A stretch of 64,000 nt of DNA, from the NCBI RefSeq assembly GCF_032854445.1, contig NC_088300.1, forward strand, positions 65,506,984-65,570,983. The letters are read 5' to 3'. Shown piece after piece: positions 38,786-49,500 of this stretch; the first letter of the stretch is position 1; each line of letters starts with the position of its first letter. This DNA comes from Liolophura sinensis (Eukaryota; Mollusca; Polyplacophora; Chitonida; Chitonidae). The notes below the pieces were generated by a model that saw nothing but the letters and a program-made list of their open reading frames with translations, did not search any database and was not told the DNA's origin. The position numbers and the translations under genes were made by a program.

Positions 38786-39006
38786 TTCGATGTAAGAAAC
38801 GAGAATTTGTTGGACTTTGCGGTGAATTTGCACCAAAAACGATATGAGGAAGGGCGTTGTCGCGCTGCATAATGCATACCTAATCCTTTACACCACTCAA
38901 AACATTAAATCAAATTACCATGGAAGATACACCTTCCAGTTAAAAACGAATTTGAAACTAGATCGGATGAAACTTAAACAGGGTTTTAGGGTGACAATAT
39001 TAGTTG

Positions 39007-39136
39007 CATGGTTACTCAGTGATAGGATACGCATATATATGGTGTCAATAATCCTCATATTGGGCGAGGCGTCAGCCGAGGCTAATGTCTATTACTGACT
39101 CCATATATTTGCGTATCCTATCACTGAGTCACCATG
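39007..39136. mobile_element. Foldback / MITE-like inverted repeat
   Basis: Arms 39007-39053 and 39091-39136 are complementary over about 46 bp with few mismatches. The left arm reads CATGGTTACTCAGTGATAGG, ATACGCATATATATGG, GTCAATAAT; the complement of the right arm reads CATGGTGACTCAGTGATAGG, ATACGCAAATATATGG, GTCAGTAAT. The 37-bp centre contains GAGGCGTCAGCCGAGGCTAA. There is no coding capacity. The structure fits a small non-autonomous DNA element or a hairpin-forming transcript. Confidence 0.75.
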
Positions 39137-39139
39137 AAG

Positions 39140-39825
39140 CGAATTTATCCTGCAAAGACCCATCAGTTCAGTGCAGAAGATCAATGTATAGGTGAATCGC
39201 TTCAGCGATGTGACCATCGTGGCACCCTAACAAAGGGAGATAACCTACTCAGCAGACACATTTGAATTCGTTTGCAGGATTCGAGAATATATCTACCCCA
39301 CGTGACAGTTGTTGTCCAATGAAAAGCGGAGATTTTGTCTCATGCGGAATAAAAGTATATTTGAAACTTCAAAGATTCATGTCAAGCAATGAATGAAACT
39401 ATTCTTACTATATGCATATCAAAACGAAGCAATGTAACGAATGATGCATGCACATCCACTATAATCGAAATACAGTGAGTAAATTGACTAGACGTCTTAT
39501 TTTGCCGGTTACGTGTGACAACTATCACACTGTCGTTGCCGCTCTGGTTTTACTCTCTGTGCTGTAGTCTTTTTGTTTCATGTACATATAAAACACTCCG
39601 ATAAATATTATAGCAGGATCATCAGGATCCCTGCTGTTCTCTTTCATATCTGTAATTACAGAGCTACACTTCATCTTGATAATGTATAGACATGTATTTT
39701 GGATAAAGTACAGAAGCTTTTACTTTGGAAATATATATTTACTTCCTTGCATTACAACTTAAATTTTTGTTGTGCTGTGTATGAATACATGCTGTTTTGA
39801 ATATGCCATGCCTATAAATAACTGA
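39140..39825. other. Intergenic, nothing recognised
   Basis: AT-rich unique DNA leading into the minisatellite at 39831. Confidence 0.35.
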
Positions 39826-39830
39826 CATAT

Positions 39831-40490
39831 GCACCAAAGTTGGATGTGCATGATGCCTGCGAGTCAATGAGTGCTGTACCAAAGTTTATGTGAATGATGC
39901 CTGTAAGTTAACGAATGGTGTGCGAATGTTGGCTGAGCATGATGTCTGTAAGTTAATGAGTGCTGTACCAAAGTCTATGAGCATTATGCCTGTAAGTTAG
40001 TGTGGCGTACCAAACATGGATGTGCTTAATTTGTAAGGTAATGGGTGATGTAGCAAAATCGGATGTGATGCCTGGATTTATGAACCTTGAACAAACATTG
40101 GTGATGAAATTCAGGCTAATGAAAAGTGTAGAATACTTATATCCACATTGATTAAAAGCCTATGAATTTCGGATGTGATGCGTGCTGTTGATGTTGATGC
40201 GTGTTACACGAATTTCGGATGTGATACCTAGATTGATGTAAGGTAAACGAAATTCTGTTGTATGATGCATGATGCTTAAGCTGATGAAAGGTGTATGAAA
40301 TTGGATGTGATGCCTAATAGTCAAAATTCTGATATTGTCAGTAGATCAATGAAAGGTTTACGAAATTCTGATGTTATACCTGTACTGACGAAAGATGAAC
40401 GAAATTCGTTGTGATGCTGAATTAGAGGTGAACGAAATCTAAATGTGCCGTCTGGGTTGATTGAAAGCGCACGAATAATAAGTGATAGCC
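39831..40490. repeat. Degenerate 42-45-bp minisatellite
   Basis: Units built on GTACCAAAGTTGGATGTG, CATGATGCCTGTAAGTTAAT, GAGTGCT start near 39831, 39876, 39920, 39965, 40007 and 40050. From about 40070 to 40490 a related, shorter form continues less regularly (GGATGTGATGCCTGGATTGA, TGAAAGGTGAACGAAATTC). Frequent stop codons show it is not coding. Confidence 0.75.
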
Positions 40491-40551
40491 AGATTAGGAC
40501 GTGTTATGCATGTGATACTATGTGAGAATCAGGTTTGTAAGGCCCAAATTT

Positions 40552-40697
40552 TTTATTTATTTTTGAACTTTCGTTCAATGCCACGTTCAAGAATATTTTA
40601 CCCGTGATGGTGGGCAGGTCTGTCGACGGAGTAAACTGAAATATCCGTGATGAACCGCTGTCCTTTGGCAAGTTACTGGCAAATTTTACCATGTATG
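40552..40697 (-). mobile_element. SINE copy, strongly diverged, minus orientation
   Basis: TTTTTTATTTATTTTTGAAC, TTTCGTTCAATGCCACGTTC, AAGAATATTTTACCCGTGAT, GGTGGGCAGGTCTGTCGACG, then TTTGGCAAGTTACTGGCAAA and TTTTACCATGTATG. The order of blocks matches the SINE: tail, 3' segment, body, and GCAGACCTTCCCACGTACGG-like end. Confidence 0.65.
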
Positions 40698-40699
40698 TT

Positions 40700-42415
40700 T
40701 TAAGCCCTAAACTGTATAAAATGTAAACATGAAACTCAAACGTTGCTAAAATTTTTCTCTGCAATGTTTACCTTGATACCCTCAAAGAATTACATGTATC
40801 AATGAATACAGAAGACAACACCATGGGGAGTTAAACAAGAGCAGCGTGGTAGTTGACAAATGGTCACTTGTAACCGCGGTGAAATCCGGTCACTTGTCAA
40901 TCTACCTGAGTTAGGGTTTTTCTAATTGTTCATATAAATGATTAAAAGGTAACGACTTACACCTCCTAACAACATATTGTAAGCAAAATTAGGAAAACAT
41001 GCAGCGATATTAACTGCAACTTAGACACTACTGGTCTAGAATTATACTCAAAATGATGTGTTGTCATCATAATTAATACACAATCACACGAAAACAATGA
41101 AAATATCTTTATCTATCCTGTCTCTTTCGCAATGAAAAAAAAAACCTGGTAAGCCTGATATCCTGTATCTCATATATTGTTTATTTCTCTCGCTGAAATC
41201 TTAACATTTTAAGGATGACAATTTTGTGGAATTGTGACTTATGACTTTTCAAACTTTCCTCTTTCGCACTCAATTGCCAACCTACGGTTTTGCCGATTTG
41301 ATAGAGTTCTTTTAAAAATTCTATTGTTACGCAACTTTAACTCATCCGATAGAAATTCAAAAATGTCAGTTTTTTAACCACTGTCACCACAATCTGTTTT
41401 TAGGCATTCTGGCATGAAGTATATAATTTACCCAAACAGGAAGTGTACCATTGGAATTATAGAGATATCAAAAATCCCCACCAGATCAATGATTATGCGC
41501 CACAAGCACATTCTACAGTTGAGAAACAACAACCCAGGGATAGTATCTGTATGTATATATTATTTAAGAAAGATAATACACTGTTTGATATCTGCTTATG
41601 ACAGAAATTACGTCAAATTAAATTTTTAGAATTATAATAAGCCTATACGCAGGCAAACATGTCTCAGCTGATTTTTCTTTTTTGGTCAACGATATTTACT
41701 CAAAATATTTTTTGGGGATTGTAAACATCGCCCATTTTTTTGATTCAGGTATAGTTCTTATGGCTGTCTCGTTTTCCTTTAAACCGTGAACTGCAATGTG
41801 CAAAGCGAACTTTCCAACTGTTTGCTTAATGTTGTTTTGTTAATGTGTATGTCTAATATTATTTTTGTCACAAGGGACCAACTCATAAATCTCCTTTTTG
41901 TTGGTCTTTTTTTACATTTTGTACATTCAATTTACACACATATGGCATTGTATCATCTTTCTTAATGAGAGATTTTTATTTTTGAAACATGACCATCACC
42001 ATTTGACCACCAGAATGTGTTTATTCACCATGCCAGTGTTTATTCACCATGCCAGTTTATACCATACACCTTATCGTTGATATGAGTATGACAGTCGCGT
42101 GAGTTGAACAAACATACTAATAGCTTCTTCCTTTTTAATTCAATATTTTTATACCATGTTACAGTTGGAAATGGAATGTTGATTTCCCATCTTGAGCGTT
42201 CATTGATCAAAACTGGAAAACTTGCAAATAAGTTTTATCGGATTTCTTTCTTACATTTTAACATTATTTTTTGCTTGTGAATTTGGTATGGATAGTTTTG
42301 CAAGTAAACTGGGCGAAGATCGAGTTTATATCTCACAATGCCTATAAAACCAGACTAGGGTCTGTATCGCATTTGTAGCACTACGTGTTAAAGAAAATGA
42401 AACAATAATAACAAG
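40700..42415. other. Intergenic, AT-rich
   Basis: Only a perfect 19-bp tandem pair (GTGTTTATTCACCATGCCA, 42017-42054) stands out. No gene is recognised. Confidence 0.4.
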
Positions 42416-42420
42416 TACTG

Positions 42421-42557
42421 TATATTTACTTATTTATTTGATTTGTGTTTTACGCCGTACTCAAGAGTATTTCACTTATTATGGTGGGAGGAAACCGGGC
42501 AGAGCGTCCACGACTATCCGCTGGTTGGTGGCAGACCTTCCCACGTACGGAAGTACT
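42421..42557 (-). mobile_element. SINE copy, minus orientation
   Basis: TTTACTTATTTATTTGATTT, GTGTTTTACGCCGTACTCAA, GAGTATTTCACTTATTATGG, TGGGAGGAAACCGGGCAGAG, CGTCCACGACTATCCGCTGG, TTGGTGGCAGACCTTCCCAC, GTACGGAAG. Internal deletions remove part of the CGACGGTGGCCAGCA and CCCGGGGGAAAC blocks. The tRNA head is absent. Confidence 0.88.
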
Positions 42558-42629
42558 GTATAAATCTGATGTGAACTCTTTTGGCTGTAGAAATATTATA
42601 TACCGGTCATACTGTAACATTATTATAAG

Positions 42630-42702
42630 CATAACAAATATATGGATCACAACTTTCATTTATAACAAATAAAAACAAATTGTGATCCTTATATTTGTTA
42701 TG
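42630..42702. repeat. 26-bp hairpin
   Basis: CATAACAAATATATGGATCA at 42630 onward pairs with TGATCCTTATATTTGTTATG ending at 42702. The stem runs about 24-26 bp with one or two mismatches and a loop of about 22 bp. It may be a small inverted-repeat element or one end of a degraded one. Confidence 0.65.
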
Positions 42703-42817
42703 TTATCCAACTCAGCTTCTTAAATGTCACCGAAAGAAGCTTGATTTCAGCTCCAAATTTTAGCTATGGTGCATACAGGAATTTATGTTGATGAATTCGC
42801 TATGAAGTGTATATGTG

Positions 42818-42965
42818 CTATGTTTATTTGATTGTTATTTACTGATATTCTCAAAAACGTTTCACTTATGTAATGTAGTGGAAGAAAATGGTAATTCCGT
42901 GCATCATATAAACTACCCACCTTTAGCGAGTTACTGGCGAACGACGTTTACATGGTTCTCACATC
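42818..42965 (-). mobile_element. SINE copy, strongly diverged, minus orientation
   Basis: TTTATTTGATTGTTATTTAC, TGATATTCTCAAAAACGTTT, CACTTATGTAATGTAGTGGA, AGAAAATGG, then TTTAGCGAGTTACTGGCGAA and CGACGTTTACATGG. The blocks are in SINE order with heavy divergence. Confidence 0.6.
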
Positions 42966-42969
42966 CGTG

Positions 42970-43830
42970 TCGATGTTATTGCATATCAACATATTTATGA
43001 AATGTTTTGTTGTGAAATGATTTTCGTTATTTAAACATCATGCCGAGAATTTACTGAAAGGTACTTCGCTGATATGTATACAAGTCTAATACCTCCATGA
43101 ATCTGGATTTCCATTCAACATGCATTAGACTTAAGCCTTCGCTTAATCTGTTAAAATAAAATTGTATTTATGTATTTGGTTTCTTATCCAAATCTTACCC
43201 AAAAACACATTTCTTTAGTCCACGGCGTTCTCGTGTAGGTAGGGAAGAAATCTGAAGAAACCATCGCAATTCGCCAGCTAATTATACTTGACAAATCTCC
43301 TGACTTAAAGCCCCATCCGAACTCACTGTTTGTGTGGAACCTTGTGTTGTTAATATACGTTAACTCCTACATCTCATTGCCGAAGTTTTGCTAAACATTT
43401 AATAAATTTTGATATTATTTGATCTGGAGTGATTATTTCCGTTAACTGATAACGTCAATATATTAAATGTGTACATGCTGCATACAGCGGCATATGTAAA
43501 TATTAGGTCTGTATCCTTTGTTATTTGCGTTAATGAGGTCATCCTTGGCATAAGTACGCATCTAACAAAGTGGCTTTATTTGATGCTGGGTAGCTATTGA
43601 ATGGCATAGCCAACATACCCTATACTGAGTAACAAGGACTTCCACGTTCACTTATGTCCAGCACACCAGGTTTGTCTTGAAAGAGTTGTCTTCTCTTGAT
43701 TGGCTTCACGAACCCTGTCCAGTCACCTTAATTCAAATGTCGTCATCTGCTAAAATAAGCAAATAACACTGTAAGAGAATAGGTGTCTTGGAACAACTAG
43801 CAATTTAAAATGTTACTATATTTTCGAGCA
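42970..43830. other. Intergenic, nothing recognised
   Basis: AT-rich unique sequence without gene or repeat that I can identify. Confidence 0.4.
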
Positions 43831-43834
43831 TAAT

Positions 43835-43895
43835 TTTATTTATTTATTTCATTGTTGTTTAATGCCACGTATAGGCCTACTCATGGATATGCACG
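43835..43895 (-). mobile_element. SINE 3' remnant
   Basis: TTTTATTTATTTATTTCATT, GTTGTTTAATGCCACGTATA, GGCCTACTCATGGATAT. It keeps the tail and the first half of the 3' segment, with a short insertion before TACTCA. Confidence 0.55.
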
Positions 43896-43899
43896 AAGT

Positions 43900-44660
43900 T
43901 GACCAGTGCATGATCAGGGTCTAAATGTGCTTCTGAGTTTCCTATAACATCAAACGTGAAAAAAATAAATGTGCTAGCGCATTAAATACGATCGATATAT
44001 GCGTGTTTAAATTAACACAGTATATAGATTCGAACAAACTACATATACCGCTCGTCGGTTCAGATTTGGCTGTTGCTTGTTGTTGTTGCGCTCATGATAC
44101 CGTGCTGCAAATCACCAGGCATGCAAGGTGTGATGTTATGTAATATCATTAATTCATTAGAATAGTAGACTCACATTAAAGTGCAGCTCTTCTAACTAAC
44201 AGCGTTCCAATCAAGAACGTCGCATCATGCAATAACACAATATATCATTCGAAAGGGCATCCAGGTACGTTATTATTACAATCAAATAAAACAAATAAAT
44301 AACTAAGTCATTATTAATATATTTTACTTATATTTAAAAGTTGACGTACAGCTTGGGATATCGACGCTGATTTATTTACAAACCGACTTGACAACTATTT
44401 ACTTTGTCACGAAGTGTTGATCCTTGACGCATAGCATGCAATACAGACGTATACTCGTTTATCCGATTTAACAAAATTAAATTAAGAAACAAAAATTAGA
44501 TAAAGAAAAGCGTTTTGATAGCTTCACTTTCTTCAAAAATGCATTAATATATAATAAAGCTAGTTTTAATTTAAGTGAGGGCTTTCGCACAATGTGGACA
44601 ATTGAGATTTTATAGCATTAGCTATGCTTAACGAAATGGTTAAGTACGACGTTACACACC
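43900..44660. other. Intergenic, nothing recognised
   Basis: AT-rich unique sequence leading into the ATAC microsatellite. Confidence 0.4.
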
Positions 44661-44663
44661 AAG

Positions 44664-44752
44664 CATACATACATACATACATACATACATACATACATAC
44701 ATACATACATACATACATACATACATACATACATACATACATACATACATAC
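44664..44752. repeat. (CATA)n tetranucleotide microsatellite
   Basis: About 22 uninterrupted units. Frames on both strands crossing it are repeat artefacts (Tyr-Ile-His-Thr on one strand, Met-Tyr-Val-Cys on the other). Confidence 0.97.
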
Positions 44753-44754
44753 GT

Positions 44755-46415
44755 GGTATCCAAACCTAAACCGCACTTTTGGTTTATTAGTAAACAAAAT
44801 TCAGATCGACAGGCTGTTTCAAAAATGACATTGTAGCAGAGTTGATGCATTTAAAAAAATTTTAACGTTCAATCAAAGATCATGAATATTAAACAACATA
44901 GTTCAAAGTGTTTTGTTTAAATGCCCAGTATATTCGAATCCATTGTGTTCAGAGTGTCATCGATTGAACCAGTCGGTTTTATCGTAATTAATCATTTACC
45001 TGAGAAAATAACACACACATCAGTTGATACCTTCGCTATATACATGAAGTTACCAAGAATTGCACCTCATAAAGCCATACCGTTCCTCTCCACCACCACG
45101 GCCATTTTCCGGATTAATTTGTCTTTTACCTGCCCCAAATTCTGTATGTGGCAATGGCTCAGAGAATTTAACTAAAACATCCATCAATAAATCATAAACA
45201 GCGCGCATCGAACAAACAAGGATATATCAAGACGATTTGGTTTTTCAACATCGAAATATTTTTCAACATATTAATGCATATACGCCACTGTTCAATTTCA
45301 TTTCGTCAATGATATTAGAACATTCTCAACAAATCACGAAACATATATTTAGATGGAGACAGTTAATGAGCTGATCAATCTGATCGCAGATGGAAGTCGA
45401 ACGTTGTATACTAATCACATATCACACTGGCCGACTTTCACACTGTATGTTTGCACACAGCAAGGGGCCATCTGGATGTCTTGAAATGAAAGACGAAATT
45501 TTCGCTTATAGTTTCGCCTTGACAACCGCAAAATGTCAGAGACGGCAAATCAAGCATCTGAGTGTTTGATAATTTTCTTGTCCACTTCAGTGTCCATTTA
45601 TTACATTGCAGAGAATTGCCCCGAGGGTATGAGTACAAGCGAGGAGAGAAGTGAAGTTTGATTGACACATATAGACCAAGGGCTTTCATAGCTCATCTAT
45701 AGCAAGCCGATTTCCCCCTGGCCAGGGGAGGACGACTAAATGCTTGCACCGGCTTTTCAGGTATATCACACTGAATGCTCTCAATTCAAATTTACTCAGA
45801 CATTAAATTTTAATTTCACTTAATCTGTTTGTCTATTAGCATTTACGCCCGTGGCAGTGCTCGGAACCAGACCAGAACATTTTCTACTATTATATTCTAA
45901 CCGTCCCGAAACTGCCCATTCATATTCTCTTTTTTATCGTTTCATTCAAAAGCTTGCAAAACACCCGTCATTTCGCCCCAAGCTGGGTAAAGATTAGGGT
46001 TAAGATTTCAGCTAATAAGCGGAGGTTTATCTTTACTTCTTTTTTTAAAAAATCGGTTTGGAATAAACCAAGACATGCACTTGATATACATCTATGAGAC
46101 ACTTCATATATCTGAATTGGCAGAAGAAAGGGAAAATATCAAACTAAAGCAAAAATTTTTGCCAGACAGCAGATGTTAGGTTCTTTAGGGTAATTCTGTA
46201 TGGTTAAAACCTGCCAGTCAAAATAGAACACCATCTCAGAAATAATACGATGTAAATAAAACCTTGCAAAACACAAAAATCCGTAATATATTTAAGAATA
46301 CCATCTGAAATTAAACGTAAATCTGTAATCTGTTATTTTTTTCACCACAGCTGTGTAAATATAAATATTGCTTAGTAAGGTTATCCTCACCAGCTCTTAA
46401 GATCATGTCTGTTTT
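44755..46415. other. Intergenic, nothing recognised
   Basis: Unique sequence; no gene, RNA or repeat is recognised. Confidence 0.4.
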
Positions 46416-46420
46416 ATAGC

Positions 46421-46576
46421 CCTGGGCCTCCTTGTTCAAAACTGGCTTAAGACTTAAATACCAGATTTAACTTTAAGCCAAGTATTCAATTTTGTACTTT
46501 GTCTAAAAAAAATGTGTACCAGTATATTAAAAACTGAAAAATGGGGCCCTAGTACTAACTGAACAATGGGGCCCTG
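46421..46576. mobile_element. MITE-like element, 156 bp
   Basis: The left end CCTGGGCCTCCTTGTTCA (46421-46438) is complementary to the right end TGAACAATGGGGCCCTGG (46559-46576) at 15 of 18 positions. A further imperfect palindrome (GGCTTAAGACTTAAAT and ATTTAACTTTAAGCC) lies just inside the left end at 46444-46479. The right end is duplicated in tandem, with an extra copy, TGAAAAATGGGGCCCTAG, at 46534-46551. No clear target duplication and no coding capacity. Confidence 0.6.
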
Positions 46577-46579
46577 GAA

Positions 46580-49500
46580 CAAACTATTAACTCTCAAATT
46601 CGTTATTTATCCCATTGTTTGTGACAACACATATTTTATTGAAATTCTGTTGAGGATTCGCTAAAGGGTATGGCATAAAACCAAATGAGTTCAGTAAAAC
46701 GATATGTACGTACTACAAATTTAAACGGTTTCTGTTTGATAATCAGATTATACACAGCGTATTGTAAAAGAAAGGAAATTTAGATACGAAATAAACTGCA
46801 TAAATCCTAAATTACATTAGCAAATATTAAAAAAATATATTAACTATATTTATTTTGGAATATAATGTATGCATAAACCAAATTCATTTCCCGAAAATGG
46901 CTTTAAATAATTCCTTTATTCCAACTGTATTAATCCACAATGAGACGTGAGATTAATGGGAAGGAAGATTTCGACCGTATAAATATATACAGATTTGTTA
47001 TGTACCCTCCTTTATTGCTAGCGACTGCATTAAGTCACAGTCTGTATTATGCACATTATGTTCCTTGTAAAATTGATCTGAATTTCAAGAAAACAAGAAG
47101 AATATCACATACTATTTAATGCAAATTTAAAAACTAATAACCTAGAATATTTATGTCCGATAATTGCGAAGCAAACATTTCTCTGGATGTATCATAAGAA
47201 ACTGTGAATACATTATCAGGATCAGTTGATGGCAGTTCAAAGTAGAGAGTTCTGTATAAGTGAGATCAAGTTTTACGCGTCTACTTTCCCGTCTGTTTTA
47301 ATAATCATACCCACCTGGACGAAATGCAAAACAAAATGTGTGCCCGTTATAATTTGTAATATATCCATAGGATCTATATTTATCACGAAATCAATTCTGC
47401 TGAACAGTTATGAAAATCAGACTTTAAATCATGTATTGATGGAACATAAATACAATATGCGCCTTCAAACTGGCTTGTCCTATCTGTCCCGCTTGTATTC
47501 TCAAGAACAGAATAATTTTGACTGAATGATGAATCAAAGCTTCATTTATCTAAAGTTTCTTTCTGGAAAGATTTGAAAAATCAAGCATGCACTTCATAGG
47601 AAAAAAATAGACATTTATATGGAACGTTGTATAAGTTCTATTATGCATTTTGCCCAAAAAGGTTATAAATGCCGATCAAAACTATGCCGGTAAACAGAAT
47701 TGCCGTGATGTTGAATTGTTTCCGATTTTACTCTATGGAAATAGAATCCAATCCCGAGCTATCCGTGTCTTATACACAGCAAAGAATTAACCGTGCAGTT
47801 TGCATGTACATTGCCCGAGGCGCTAGACAACATGTCCCGACTTGAACTATAGTTAACAAAACTAGAAGATACTCATGTACATTTTTAGTCTTTGTTAAGC
47901 AGATTTTTAAGATATTGAAAAATATGTATTTCATTCAACCTCCAAGATGACAGATTCGATAACAGTTTTGCTATATATAGTCATAGATATCACAAATGAA
48001 TAAATATGTATGCTGAAGTAATCCATATTAAGGGTACCTCAACATAATATGTACTTCTTCGAATGACTTTTGAAAATCTTACCTCCAAAGCGGAATCTCC
48101 CGATGATTGCCGATGTTCATAAATATATACATTTATCTGATTTAGCTAAATGTAACGGTTAATGCATCCATCCGCGCATTGCAATAACATGACAGGTTAA
48201 ACAAATTTCCAGTACCTTCCCCAAGCATACATCTTCGTCCAAATGCCTGAAAAATAAAATGTCCCCAGCTTTTAATATTAACAGCAGCTCTGCACTCTGT
48301 GACAGATTTGTTGAGTATGTTAGAAGCACACTTGACAGGGTTACTAGAAGTGCAAAAAAAGGGCAATTGAAATCTAGGTTGGACAATTACGACTGCAGGG
48401 ACGGTGCCTGTTTTTGTGACAAGGACCTGCGCGGGGTTTTCAAGTAGAGATGTGACAGAACGGAGAGCGTGGGTCTGGCAAAAGAGACTCTGGGCTGGAG
48501 GATGGTGTATTTCTGTAAAAAAATACCTTGATTTGCGTTTACTTTCCACTCTACACATGAGAAGAGACTCCGGATATATGTACACTGTCTATAAATGTGT
48601 AAAAATCATAAACATGCACACTCATCATTGCAGTGGGCATGTTAAGTAAAGCTAATAGTCAAACATGCCTTTCCCTCATTCAGTTCCAAAGGGTTGCAAG
48701 TTGTTTAATACGAAAAAAAGTAAGTATACTTAAAAAAAGGATTCAAGTAATCTTGCAGTTCATCACTCTGTTGCTCTGCAGTTTATGTGTGCTCAGCCCC
48801 AATATATCTCAACCCCTTAGCCTATATCCTTTCCTCAATTGTTTGAACAATTAATAAGTATCATATTATCAACAGTAGCATTATGAGACTAACACCACGC
48901 GGTTTGAGCTTCAACATTCATTTTCTTATCAAGACCCATTGTTCCTCTGGAACTAAAAAACTGTTTTCTGAACGTATACAGTGTTGACTGTTGTAATTCT
49001 GACACGCATTCAGGTGTCATATATCTGTATAAAAATGCCTCAGCAACAGGAGTGGGTGGCATTTTAATAGTACAGATAATACAAGATTTATTCTCTTGGG
49101 CTCTCCTGTACACACATGCTTGTAGGGAGCAAGCGCACGATGAACTACCCACAAAAAAAACCTGGCCACAAGAGACCACAAGGTCTTCCACTGTTGTCCG
49201 CAAACAAATTTCATCTTGCCAGTCCATCGGAAACATTTTTTGTATTTTCGACAAAATAAAAGTTTGATTTTTTTATTTTACACTATGTGCTGAGCAGGCA
49301 AGGTTCGCTGAGTAACCTACCATATACAGTGTAACGGTATGGCGACCAATTAGGGGAGCGCCTAAGCCTCGTGCTTGTGTGTGCAAACTGGATTTCGAGG
49401 AGAGTCACAATTTAATCTCATTCAGTCAACCCGGCCCTTCAGACTGTCAATCAGAGCTGTCACTGTCAATTACAAGACCGCCATGTGTGCCTCTTTTTAA

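Noticed and set aside
44566-44850. Met-Tyr-Val-Cys repeat frame
   Set aside because: Translation of the CATA microsatellite.
45990-46010. TTAGGGTTAAG as telomere-like repeat
   Set aside because: A single TTAGGG unit, with no array.
48142-48585. 147-codon minus-strand frame
   Set aside because: No domain, and plus-strand frames are open over the same DNA.
48889-49254. 121-codon minus-strand frame with several Cys
   Set aside because: Considered as a small Cys-rich protein, but there is no signal peptide, no known Cys pattern, and a plus-strand frame overlaps it.
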